This document shows positions 8,576-16,448 of a DNA stretch of 46,288 bases, piece by piece; position 1 is the stretch's first letter, and each line of letters opens with the position of its first letter. The stretch covers positions 1 through 46,288 of the forward strand of contig CBHYLN010000025.1 of the NCBI GenBank assembly GCA_966128725.1, read 5' to 3'. Made by a program: the position numbers and the translations under genes. Source of the stretch: JAFDZV01 sp966128725. Its GTDB lineage: Bacteria > Bacteroidota > Ignavibacteria > OLB7. The notes under the pieces were generated by a model. That model saw only the letters and a list, made by a program, of their open reading frames with translations. It was not told where the DNA came from and searched no databases.

Positions 8576-9913
8576 TCAGAGGCCCGAGGTGAAGTTGTAG
8601 CTGAAGCCCACCCACCAGCCAAGCTGCAGGATGTCGATTGTTGGCACCGAGCTCAGGCCGGGGTCCTGCGATACCAGAGGTTCGCCAACGTTGAGCCCGT
8701 CGGCCAGGCGGGTCACCTTGCCCATGGTTACGCCACCGCTTACGCAGAATCGATTGCCACCACCAAACATCAGGGTAGGCCCAAGGATGTATTGTACGTT
8801 GGCGAAGTTGTTGGTGAACGCGCCCAGCCCAAGGCCAACGCCAATCGGACGGTAGTACACGTGCATCAACGCTCCGGGGCCGTAGTTCAGTACATCGGCC
8901 TTCTTCTTCAGAATTGTCTGCGAGCCCGCTTCGTCCTTCACGGCGAACGATTCGCTTACCAGGTTGCTGAGGAACAGCCCGGCGCTGGCGTCGATCTGCC
9001 ATCCGCCTTCCACCGGCACCGTGTACTCCAGCGTGAACGGGCGAACGCCCTCCAGCCCGCGAAGGTCGGTGGATTCCTTTCGATGCCCGGAGACCACGAA
9101 CTGTACGGCATTGCCCTTGGCCTGCTCCTTGAACGAGAAGAACTTGAAGGGCGTGCTTTGCACGGCCGAATACAGATCGGCGGTGTTGCCTACCTTGATG
9201 GGCCACGAGGCCGAGTTCGACAGCTCGCGGAACGTGCCGGTTGCGCGGCTGAAGATATCCTTCACCGCGCCCTTGCTGGCTTCGTCCAGCTTCTGGTACT
9301 CGGCCAGCATGCTGTAATAGGCGACGCTGACGTCGCTGAACAGCCCTGATGCCTTCAGCATGAAATCGGATCTGGTGTACAGCTTGGTGCCGCCGGCAGC
9401 CTCCGTAAGGCGCTTGTCCAGATCCTCCTTGAATGCCGCCTCGTCAACAAACGGGCGCTTCAACGACGCGTACAGATAGTCATCGTACGTGACAAAGGTC
9501 TGGAACGCCATGAACTTCTGGCGGAACTCCGTGAACATGTCGCCGAAATGCGAGATGGCGGCCATGTTCTCCTTGCCACCATTGTCGGCCACGGTAAGCG
9601 TGCCCGTGGTGCTCTCGGCGATACGATCCGCGCTCAGGGCTGCTACCTGAAGCATGGGCGGTATCGACGTATTGTACGTGACGGACTTGTCGTTGATCGA
9701 AACATCGTAGACGAACGGGTTGATGTTGGTGATCTCCATCGAGACCATATCCCCCTCGTTCACCGTGGACAATGCCGGTGGCGACGTGGTGATCTCATCG
9801 TGCGCCATATCATAGGCGAGTTTCGCGTTTTTGGTGATGCCCACCGATGCGCACGAGGCCAACATGGCTGTGCCAGCTAGCGACACAAGCCCGATGAATA
9901 CGCTTCGCTTCAT
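8576..9913 (-). CDS. Lipoprotein of unknown function with a barrel-like C terminus
   Basis: The product is 445 residues. It starts MKRSVFIGLVSLAGTAMLASC, a lipoprotein signal with a clear LASC lipobox. The middle is alpha-helical and rich in charged residues. The last roughly 110 residues are glycine-rich alternating strands (GVGLGLGAF, GPTLMFGGG, WWVGFSYNF) that look like outer-membrane beta-hairpins. I do not recognise the family. The reading frame is open upstream to 10060, but only the Met at 9913 gives a signal peptide. The gene is divergent from the pyrimidine phosphorylase and lies upstream of the putative clan CD lipoprotein on the same strand, 304 bases away. A hairpin between them suggests separate transcripts, so a functional link is only a guess from proximity. 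Confidence 0.7.
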   Translation of the reverse strand: MKRSVFIGLVSLAGTAMLASCASVGITKNAKLAYDMAHDEITTSPPALSTVNEGDMVSMEITNINPFVYDVSINDKSVTYNTSIPPMLQVAALSADRIAESTTGTLTVADNGGKENMAAISHFGDMFTEFRQKFMAFQTFVTYDDYLYASLKRPFVDEAAFKEDLDKRLTEAAGGTKLYTRSDFMLKASGLFSDVSVAYYSMLAEYQKLDEASKGAVKDIFSRATGTFRELSNSASWPIKVGNTADLYSAVQSTPFKFFSFKEQAKGNAVQFVVSGHRKESTDLRGLEGVRPFTLEYTVPVEGGWQIDASAGLFLSNLVSESFAVKDEAGSQTILKKKADVLNYGPGALMHVYYRPIGVGLGLGAFTNNFANVQYILGPTLMFGGGNRFCVSGGVTMGKVTRLADGLNVGEPLVSQDPGLSSVPTIDILQLGWWVGFSYNFTSGL

Positions 9914-10186
9914 GATAAACCCAAGAAAAATTGTAGAGGAACCATTTGCCGAAGAGTGGCCCGTTGATCCCATGCGCGAGCACGAAATCTGGCAGGGCTG
10001 TCTGGTTGTGCGGGGTGTGCACAGGTTGTGGCCGCAGCCGCATACTTTGAGAACCGGCAACGTCCTGATTTGTTACGGCCAGCCAAAGGGAAAATCCGTC
10101 TCCACCGGTCTGGCTTTATATGATTCGGTGCATTCAGGGCTGATATTTGCCGTGGTGCATCGCCGATTACCTCGTGGAACCAAATC

Positions 10187-11485
10187 ATGTCAATTGTAGA
10201 TCTCATCAGGGCCAAGCGCGACGGACGTGAGCTGGAACCCGCTCAGATACGGCTGATCGTTCACGGGGCCGCCACCGGGACGATCCCGGACTACCAGTTG
10301 AGCGCATTTCTGATGGCGGTGTATCACATGGGGATGACACCCCGTGAAACCGCCGATCTGACGCTGGCAATGGCTGACTCCGGCGCCAGGCTCAACCGTG
10401 AAGGCCTTGCGGGCAAGCTGGTGGACAAACATTCAACCGGTGGGGTGGGCGACAAGGTGTCCTTGATACTGGCGCCGATCGTTGCAAGCTGCGGCGTGGG
10501 GGTGCCGATGATATCCGGGCGGGGCCTTGGCCATACAGGCGGCACGGTGGACAAGCTGGAGTCGATCCCCGGATTTCGCACCGCGTTGACGCTGGAGGAA
10601 GTGCGGCACGGTGTTGCCGAGATCGGCCTTGCGATGGCCGCGCAAACCGAAAGGCTTGCCCCGGCCGACCGTCGTCTGTACGCTCTGCGCGACGTAACGG
10701 CCACGGTGGAGTCCCTGCCGCTGATTACCGCGTCCATCCTTTCCAAGAAACTTGCCGAGAGCCTGGATGCGCTGGTGATGGACGTGAAAACAGGGCGCGG
10801 CGCGTTCATGCAAACCGAATCCGAAGCTCGCGAGCTTGCCCGTTCGATCGTGGACGTCGCGGCGGCGAACTCCCTGCCGTGCACCGCATTCATCACACGG
10901 ATGGATGCTCCGCTTGGGCGCCGGATCGGCAACTGGCTGGAGGTATGCGAGGCCGTGCGAGTTCTGCGCGGTGAGGAAACGCCGCCGCTGCTGATGGAGG
11001 TTACACTGACGCTTGCCGGGGCCTGTTTGCTGGCAGGTGGGCGGGCCGCGACCCTTGATGACGGTATCGCGCTGGCTGCCCGATCGATCGCCGACGGCAG
11101 CGCCTACGAACGCTTCCTGGCATTGGTACGGCGGCAGGGTGGCGATGTGGATGCCGTGGAACGCGCCTGCGAACCGGAACCCACCGAGGTGATAACAAGC
11201 AATGTCTCGGGCGTTGTCACCGCGATCGACGCACTACGGCTTGGATTGGTGGGCATCGAACTTGGCGCCGGGCGCCGCACCCTGGATGACATTGTTGCTC
11301 CGCAGGCGGGCATCGTTATCCATCGGCATGTGGGCGAGCCCGTTGAACAAGGCGAGGCGCTGTGCTCGGTTGTGGCGCAACGCTCCGGCGCAACCATGAA
11401 CCCGGCCGATATCCGTTCGTGTTTTGCGATTGGGGTGGATGCGCGGTCCGCGCTTCCGGAAACCATTGTCGAGATCATTGCTTGA
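10187..11485 (+). CDS. Pyrimidine-nucleoside (thymidine) phosphorylase
   Basis: The enzyme catalyses reversible phosphorolysis of thymidine and/or uridine to the base plus (deoxy)ribose 1-phosphate in the nucleoside salvage pathway. The 432-residue length is typical of DeoA/Pdp. The protein has the small alpha domain (about 1-65), the family signature SGRGLGHTGGTVDKLE, the phosphate-binding KHSTGGVGDK, and the C-terminal alpha/beta domain. Whether it is thymidine-specific (DeoA) or broad (Pdp) cannot be read from sequence alone. GATATTTG at 10142-10149 is one mismatch from the -7 consensus and is a possible promoter. deoC, whose product acts later in the same pathway, is at 28.1 kb on the other strand. 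Confidence 0.95.
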   Translation: MSIVDLIRAKRDGRELEPAQIRLIVHGAATGTIPDYQLSAFLMAVYHMGMTPRETADLTLAMADSGARLNREGLAGKLVDKHSTGGVGDKVSLILAPIVASCGVGVPMISGRGLGHTGGTVDKLESIPGFRTALTLEEVRHGVAEIGLAMAAQTERLAPADRRLYALRDVTATVESLPLITASILSKKLAESLDALVMDVKTGRGAFMQTESEARELARSIVDVAAANSLPCTAFITRMDAPLGRRIGNWLEVCEAVRVLRGEETPPLLMEVTLTLAGACLLAGGRAATLDDGIALAARSIADGSAYERFLALVRRQGGDVDAVERACEPEPTEVITSNVSGVVTAIDALRLGLVGIELGAGRRTLDDIVAPQAGIVIHRHVGEPVEQGEALCSVVAQRSGATMNPADIRSCFAIGVDARSALPETIVEIIA

Positions 11486-11653
11486 GCCGGTACGGGATCT
11501 CATGGTGTGCCCATTGGCTTGGTGGTTCCGCGGATCGTTGATACATATATCACTTCGTACCATCTTGGAGCAAGGCCGCCGGGCTGCTATTTTTGCGCCA
11601 CTGCACAACTCGCCTGTGCGTTCATCTTCCATTACCACTGTTCATTGCCATCC

Positions 11654-12970
11654 ATGCATTACCGATCATTGCTCCTGACCGTTGCGATCCTGGGCGCGGT
11701 TGCCAACAACGTGTCGGTTGGTCAACTTCGTTTGCTTTCACCCGACGGGGCCGAGGTCTTTCATCAAGACGATGTTGTTCCCGTACTCTGGACGGGCGTA
11801 GAGCAGAGCCAGTCAGTCAGCCTGTCCTACAGTTTGGACCAAGGTGCCACCTGGAATTCGATTGTGCCTTCGGCGGCGGGGCTCCGGTACCTGTGGCACG
11901 TGCCCAAGGTAAAAAGCTCGACATGCCTGCTTCGGGCCACTGCGGAGAATCCAGAAGATCCGAATGCGGTGTCGGTATTGCAGGGGCATACGAATTATGT
12001 GTTGTCCGGACACGTGAGCCCCGATGGTCGTCTGGTAGCATCCGGAAGCCTTGACAACACTGTCAAGATCTGGGATCGGTGGACAGGCGCACTTGTGCGG
12101 ACATTTCCTGCAATCGGCGCCCGCATAGTCTCGGTGCGTTTCAGTCCTGACGGAACGAAGTTGGCTGGTGCATGCTTCGACAACAATTCGCGCGTGTGGG
12201 ATGTGGCCACCGGCACGGTTCTGCTGACGTTGACCGGGCACCAGAACTTTGTGAACTCAATCGCCTACAGTTCGGATGGGCAGCGTCTGGTGACGTCCAG
12301 TGGTGACCGAACCGTGCGTGTGTGGGACGCGAATACTGGCGCGCTGCTGATGACGCTCCCAGGCCATGCCACTGCCTCGTGGTATGCGTCGTTCAGCCCT
12401 GATCGCTCGAAGGTTGTGAGCGCGGGCCAGGATTACAAGGCGATAATCTGGGATCTGAATACAGGCCTGCGGATTCGTGAGCTTGTTGGCCATTCCGCTG
12501 AGGTGAACTCGGCCGTATTTGATGCCAGCGGTACCAAAGTGCTTACCGGAAGCTGGGATGGTACGGCCGCAATCTGGGATGCGACCACCGGGGTGATGAT
12601 TCGACGATTCACGGGGCATTCCGATCATGTGCTCGAAGCCAATTACAGCCCTGATGGCACGAAGATCGTGACGGCTTCGGAGGATAAAACCGCCAGGGTC
12701 TGGGAAGCGGCAACGGGCAATCTGATTCGCACGCTCAGCGGGCATACCGATCGCGTGAACTCGATTATCTATGCGCCCGATGGTGGTTCGATCGTCACAA
12801 CCTCGTACGACAAGACAGTGAGAATCTGGGGTCGGCCAAGCTCGGTTGTTCAGGACATTTCCAATGCGATCTGGACCATCACCGAGTGTGGGAGCAGCGG
12901 CGTGAATGTTCGCGGCGACGATCCCAATACACGTTACGATGCAACCTGCACGGAGCTCGATCTGCAGTAG
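11654..12970 (+). CDS. Secreted seven-bladed WD40 beta-propeller protein
   Basis: The 438-residue product has a signal peptide (MHYRSLLLTVAILGAVANN), so the propeller is predicted to work outside the cytoplasm. Residues about 25-105 form a beta-rich, Ig-like domain (LLSPDGAEVF, VSLSYSLDQGATWNSI). Seven WD40 repeats of about 42 residues follow, each with a GH-type start, a central SPDG-like turn and a W-D end (such as VRVWD, AIWD, VRIWG). Seven repeats make a closed propeller. The tail carries two cysteines (ECGSSG, ATCTELDLQ). WD40 propellers bind proteins, but no partner is evident here. The frame is open upstream from 11507; ATG 11654 is chosen because it starts the signal peptide. The gene stands alone with a terminator after it. 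Confidence 0.9.
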   Translation: MHYRSLLLTVAILGAVANNVSVGQLRLLSPDGAEVFHQDDVVPVLWTGVEQSQSVSLSYSLDQGATWNSIVPSAAGLRYLWHVPKVKSSTCLLRATAENPEDPNAVSVLQGHTNYVLSGHVSPDGRLVASGSLDNTVKIWDRWTGALVRTFPAIGARIVSVRFSPDGTKLAGACFDNNSRVWDVATGTVLLTLTGHQNFVNSIAYSSDGQRLVTSSGDRTVRVWDANTGALLMTLPGHATASWYASFSPDRSKVVSAGQDYKAIIWDLNTGLRIRELVGHSAEVNSAVFDASGTKVLTGSWDGTAAIWDATTGVMIRRFTGHSDHVLEANYSPDGTKIVTASEDKTARVWEAATGNLIRTLSGHTDRVNSIIYAPDGGSIVTTSYDKTVRIWGRPSSVVQDISNAIWTITECGSSGVNVRGDDPNTRYDATCTELDLQ

Positions 12971-12993
12971 GTTGCAGCAGTCAAAGCCTTGTC

Positions 12994-13035
12994 CGCCCCG
13001 GCCGGTGGCTCACCGTGCCGGGGCGTTCGTCTTTT
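12994..13035 (+). terminator. Terminator after the WD40 gene
   Basis: A long stem (12994-13003 with 13015-13025 containing a one-base bulge, continuing through 13004-13007 with 13011-13014) closes on a 3-base loop. It is followed by TTCGTCTTTT. Confidence 0.75.
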
Positions 13036-13063
13036 CGGGGCTGCTCGGCTGCCGATTCCTCCG

Positions 13064-13071
13064 TATCTTTG
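13064..13071 (+). promoter_or_regulatory. Bacteroidota-type -7 element upstream of smpB
   Basis: TATCTTTG is an exact TAnnTTTG match, 32 bases before the smpB start and just after the preceding terminator. No convincing -33 element is visible. Confidence 0.5.
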
Positions 13072-13103
13072 TTGCCTTTCACGTTTTATGAACGGACTGT
13101 ATC

Positions 13104-13562
13104 GTGGCCGACGACAAACCGACAATTCGCACCATTGTCTCCAATCGCAAGGCGCGATTCGAGTTCGAGATCCTCGACACCGTTGAGGCCGGCATCGTGC
13201 TGCGCGGCACGGAGGTGAAGTCGATCCGCGAAGGGCATATCTCGCTTCAGGAGAGTTATGCCACCGCCCACGGCGAGGAGTTGTGGCTGGAGGGATGCAC
13301 CATACAGCCGTACTCGCAGGGCAACATCAACAACCACGAGCCCACGCGCCCACGAAAGCTGCTGTTGCACAAGCGTGAGATCCGCAAGCTGATCCAGCGT
13401 GTTGCCGAGAAGGGGCTTACGCTGGTGCCGCTGGCGATGTACTTCAAGGACTCGCGGTTGAAGGTGGAAATTGCCGTGGCCCGCGGCAAGAAGCTGTACG
13501 ACAAACGCGACTCGATCAAGAAGCGCGACAATCAGCGGAGCGCGCAACGTGGCGAGGAGTAA
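13104..13562 (+). CDS. smpB: SsrA-binding protein SmpB
   Basis: SmpB binds tmRNA and brings it to stalled ribosomes for trans-translation. The 152-residue protein has the diagnostic core GIVLRGTEVKSIREG, the GNINNHEP segment and the basic C-terminal tail (KKLYDKRDSIKKRD) that occupies the mRNA channel. The start is GTG at 13104, since the ATG at 13088 is out of frame. No tmRNA gene was found nearby. tyrS follows 70 bases later and could be co-transcribed. Confidence 0.97.
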   Translation: MADDKPTIRTIVSNRKARFEFEILDTVEAGIVLRGTEVKSIREGHISLQESYATAHGEELWLEGCTIQPYSQGNINNHEPTRPRKLLLHKREIRKLIQRVAEKGLTLVPLAMYFKDSRLKVEIAVARGKKLYDKRDSIKKRDNQRSAQRGEE

Positions 13563-13632
13563 GCGCCGGTGTCCTGAAATCAATCATGGGCCGCACATTC
13601 AGCAATCAATTGTAGCCGAGAGATAGACGACA

Positions 13633-14853
13633 ATGCCGCAGACACAATTTCCCCCGCTCAACGAGCAGATGGATCTGATCCGTCGAGGTGCCGAGGAGGT
13701 TATCTCCGAGGAGGATCTTGCACGGAAGGTTGAGCGCTCCATTGCTACCGGCAAGCCGCTCAACGTAAAGCTGGGTGCCGATCCCTCCGCGCCGGACTTG
13801 CATCTGGGCCACGCCGTGGTGCTGCAGAAGATGCGCGACTTTCAGGACCTTGGCCATCAGGCCATCCTGATTGTTGGTGATTTCACGGCGATGATCGGCG
13901 ACCCAACAGGCCGATCGAAAACCCGGCCGGCGCTGTCGATCGAGGACACACAGCGCAACGGGCGCAGTTACTTCGAGCAGGCCACCAAGGTGCTTTCCGG
14001 CAAGCGCATCCAGATGGTGCATAACTCCGAGTGGCTGGACAAGATGAGTTTCTCGGACGTGATCGCGCTGGCGTCGCGATACACGGTATCGCAGATGTTG
14101 GAGCGCGATGACTTCCACAAGCGCTTCGATGGCGAGCAGCCGATTTCGCTCCACGAATTTCTGTACCCGCTTGCACAGGCGATGGATTCGGTGGCCGTAC
14201 GCTCGGATGTCGAGCTTGGCGGTACCGATCAGAAGTTCAACCTGCTTGTTGGCCGCGAGGTGCAGCGCTCGTACGGGCAGGAGGCGCAGTCGATTGTTAC
14301 CATGCCGATCCTGGTGGGCACCGACGGGCACGAGAAGATGTCGAAGTCGCTGGGCAACTACGTGGGGCTGAACGATTTCCCGAACGATATGTACGGGAAG
14401 CTGCTCTCGATCCCGGACGATGTGATGCCGCGTTACTACAAGTATGCGTTGTTCTACGACGAGCCCAGCCTTGAGGCGCTGACCGCCGAACTGGCCGCGG
14501 GAACGCTGCACCCTCGCGACGCCAAGCGGCGCCTGGCGCGTGAAGTGGTCGCGCGTTATACAAGCCCCGGCACGGCCGCGAAGGCCGAGGAGGAGTTCGA
14601 TCGCGTGTTCATCAGGAAGGACGCGCCCGAGGAGATGGACTGCCATACCGTCACCGATGCAACGGCCGTTGTGGATCTGATGGTGGAGCTGGGCATGGCA
14701 GGCTCGAAGGGCGAGGCGAGGCGCCTGATTCAGGGAGGTGGGGTATCGCTTGATGGCCAGCGTGTGGAGGATGTCAACCACGTGGTGCAGCCAGGTGAGG
14801 AAGTTGTTCTCAAGGTGGGCAAGCGCCGGTTTGCGCGCCTTATGCCCGGCTGA
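13633..14853 (+). CDS. tyrS: Tyrosyl-tRNA synthetase
   Basis: The enzyme charges tRNA-Tyr with tyrosine using ATP. The 406-residue protein is class I: the HIGH-type motif is HLGH (57-60) and the KMSKS motif is intact (235-239). The C terminus carries an S4 RNA-binding domain (GEARRLIQGGGVSLDGQRV). It resembles the TyrZ-like subgroup with a short linker. A strong terminator lies 24 bases after the stop. No T-box-like leader is seen in the 70 bases upstream. Confidence 0.97.
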   Translation: MPQTQFPPLNEQMDLIRRGAEEVISEEDLARKVERSIATGKPLNVKLGADPSAPDLHLGHAVVLQKMRDFQDLGHQAILIVGDFTAMIGDPTGRSKTRPALSIEDTQRNGRSYFEQATKVLSGKRIQMVHNSEWLDKMSFSDVIALASRYTVSQMLERDDFHKRFDGEQPISLHEFLYPLAQAMDSVAVRSDVELGGTDQKFNLLVGREVQRSYGQEAQSIVTMPILVGTDGHEKMSKSLGNYVGLNDFPNDMYGKLLSIPDDVMPRYYKYALFYDEPSLEALTAELAAGTLHPRDAKRRLAREVVARYTSPGTAAKAEEEFDRVFIRKDAPEEMDCHTVTDATAVVDLMVELGMAGSKGEARRLIQGGGVSLDGQRVEDVNHVVQPGEEVVLKVGKRRFARLMPG

Positions 14854-14876
14854 GAGCACCGTGCCAAGAGCCTTAC

Positions 14877-14918
14877 GCGCGGCCCGCTGGAGCAATCCAA
14901 CGGGCCGCGCGACGTTTT
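14877..14918 (+). terminator. Terminator of tyrS
   Basis: A 10-base-pair GC stem (14877-14886 with 14901-14910) extends by three more pairs after one mismatch and has a 6-base loop. It is followed by GACGTTTT. Confidence 0.8.
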
Positions 14919-14963
14919 GTGCCCAGCCGGGGAGCAGTGGTTGGCGAATGTGTTGTGCCGTAA

Positions 14964-15003
14964 ACAAAAACAGCAGGCGCCAGGAAAACCTGGGCCTGCT
15001 GTT
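14964..15003 (-). terminator. Minus-strand terminator-like hairpin with no gene upstream of it
   Basis: A stem of 10 pairs (14969-14978 with 14994-15003) continues after a one-base bulge into five more pairs closing on AAAA. On the minus strand it is followed directly by TTTTTGTTT, the form of an intrinsic terminator. No annotated minus-strand gene precedes it within 1 kb, so it may end an unannotated transcript. Confidence 0.6.
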
Positions 15004-15413
15004 ATGAGTCTGGTCGCATCGCAGAAGCATCCGGCGCAAGGCTCTGCGCGCAACCGTCTCAATCTTTCATGGTGTCTCGGCCTGGGGATCGCCGAGCCTG
15101 CCATCGTGGAGCATTGTGCCGCTGTTGCGGCCTTGATAACTCCGTCGTTCAAGCGTTTTGTCGTGTGTTGCTTGATTGAACGGATGCAATATCGCGCATC
15201 CAAACCGCCACGGGAAGCGATAGCGAGCATCTGGAGGGGGGGGATGAGCCGGCGGTACCTTTTGCCGGACAAGTGGCGGAATCGTTGGTGGCCTTCATCG
15301 TCCGTCTCGGGCTGCTGTGATGCAGTCGGCGGCAATGGATCTGCCCGGTATTCACGATATTTGGGTCGCCGAACGCGAATGCCCCCACACGATCACGTTC
15401 ACAGGGGGTGGTG

Positions 15414-15794
15414 ATGAACAATACGGATTCCCTGAACCTGCGCGAGGATGGCGCGCGGCACGAGGATATCGCGCTGGAATATTTGTTGAGCCACGGATAT
15501 GTGCTGGTCAAGCGAAACTTCCATTTTGGCAGGGCAGGCGAAATCGATCTGGTGATGCGCAGTGGAGATTGCTATGTGTTTGTGGAGGTGAAGGCGCGGC
15601 GATCGCGAACGTTCGGATTGCCGGAGGAGGCCGTAACCGAGCCCAAACGCGCGCGGATGCGCAAGATCGCCGAAGGCTTCTTCTACGTCATGGGGCTGCA
15701 CGATCATCCCGGACGCTTCGATGTTGTTGCCGTGGACTACGTCACCGGGAGCAACGGAAGGCCGGAGATCCGCCATTATCCCAACGCGTTCTGA
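15414..15794 (+). CDS. YraN-family (UPF0102) putative endonuclease-fold protein
   Basis: The 126-residue product has the restriction-endonuclease-like core of the UPF0102 family: GARHEDIALEYLLSHGY, then RAGEIDLVMRSGDCYVFVEVKAR, which supplies the E-x-D and E-V-K metal-site pattern. The cellular role of the family is not settled. ATG 15414 is chosen because AGGGGG lies 5 bases upstream; two in-frame GTG codons (15408, 15411) are alternatives. The gene is followed after 71 bases by the DUF3052 gene on the same strand. Confidence 0.88.
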   Translation: MNNTDSLNLREDGARHEDIALEYLLSHGYVLVKRNFHFGRAGEIDLVMRSGDCYVFVEVKARRSRTFGLPEEAVTEPKRARMRKIAEGFFYVMGLHDHPGRFDVVAVDYVTGSNGRPEIRHYPNAF

Positions 15795-15865
15795 CGTGTA
15801 CCATACTGCCGCCACGGGCCGGTATGTTGCCCCGGCGCATCGTTCAACGCTTCCCTGATTGTGCA

Positions 15866-16279
15866 ATGGCAGGATACTCCGGAACTCCGTTGGTGAAGAA
15901 GCTCGGGATCAAGGAGGGCTTCCGCATGGTAGTGGTTGATGGCCCCGCCGGGCTGGCCGACCTGCTTGGCCCGTTGCCCGATCGCGTGACGTGGCTGAAA
16001 CGCCCTGCGCCGCCCATCGATATGGCAATGGTGTTCGTAACGCGCTCCGCTGACCTGGTGAAATGGTTCCCCAGGCTGGCGGCGATGCTTGTTCCAACGG
16101 GCATGATCTGGGTGGCCTGGCCCAAGAAGAGCGCCAACGTGCCAACTGACGTGGTGTTCGATGTGGTACAGCACATTGGGCTGGATGCCGGGCTGGTGGA
16201 TGTGAAGATCTGCGCCATCGACGACACCTGGAGTGGATTGAAATTCGTGATTCGCCTGAAGGATCGTGCGGCCCGCTGA
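15866..16279 (+). CDS. DUF3052 family protein
   Basis: The 137-residue product begins MAGYSGTPLVKKLGIKEG and continues with a VVDGPAGLADLLGPLP segment, the pattern of DUF3052 proteins. Their biochemical function is unknown. It looks cytoplasmic, with no signal peptide or membrane segment. The frame is open far upstream (15317), but only ATG 15866 gives the conserved N terminus. It may share a transcript with the yraN-like gene before it. Confidence 0.8.
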   Translation: MAGYSGTPLVKKLGIKEGFRMVVVDGPAGLADLLGPLPDRVTWLKRPAPPIDMAMVFVTRSADLVKWFPRLAAMLVPTGMIWVAWPKKSANVPTDVVFDVVQHIGLDAGLVDVKICAIDDTWSGLKFVIRLKDRAAR

Positions 16280-16344
16280 TGGGTTCGGTGATGGTCGGCA
16301 GCGGCATGCCATGGATGCCCTGATACGCTGATGCAAATTTTTGC

Positions 16345-16375
16345 TTTGCGTACCGGACACGGCGTGCTAGCTTGG
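16345..16375 (+). promoter_or_regulatory. Promoter of the TetR gene / efflux operon
   Basis: TTTG at 16345-16348 is followed after 19 bases by TAGCTTGG at 16368-16375. This is a good -33/-7 pair for the Bacteroidota consensus, with one mismatch in the -7 box. It sits about 75 bases upstream of the regulator's ATG. Confidence 0.6.
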
Positions 16376-16382
16376 AAACTCC

Positions 16383-16441
16383 GGAAACGAAAATAGTTTC
16401 CATGGTGTGCCGAGATAAACGTCGTGCGGCATTCCATGGAA
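16383..16441 (+). promoter_or_regulatory. Two dyads in the TetR leader, candidate operators
   Basis: The first dyad is GGAAAC (16383-16388) facing GTTTCC (16396-16401), spanning 19 bases. The second has 14-base arms at 16398-16411 and 16428-16441 that match at 12 of 14 positions, each containing CCATGG. Both lie between the probable transcription start and the ATG, the usual place for autoregulation by a TetR-type repressor. Confidence 0.55.
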
Positions 16442-16448
16442 TCAGATC

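Larger units (their letters stand above)
14854..15413. other. 560-base intergenic region with two hairpins
   Basis: This is the largest gap in the window. The first part holds the tyrS terminator (14877-14910) and a second hairpin (14969-15003) that reads as a terminator on the minus strand. From about 15004 to 15350 I find no convincing protein-coding frame on either strand. A run of eight G (15236-15243) and a small inverted repeat next to it are the only other visible structures. The right end holds the probable yraN promoter, GATATTTG near 15355. Confidence 0.5.

Noticed and set aside
15004..15400. tmRNA, RNase P RNA, SRP RNA or 6S RNA in the large gap near smpB and tyrS
   Set aside because: None of the short conserved cores I know for these RNAs could be found by eye on either strand; the region remains unassigned.
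15244..15414. 56-codon frame right after the G8 tract (MSRRYLLPDKW start)
   Set aside because: The G run mimics a ribosome-binding site but the product has no family features and the frame ends inside the start region of the yraN-like gene.
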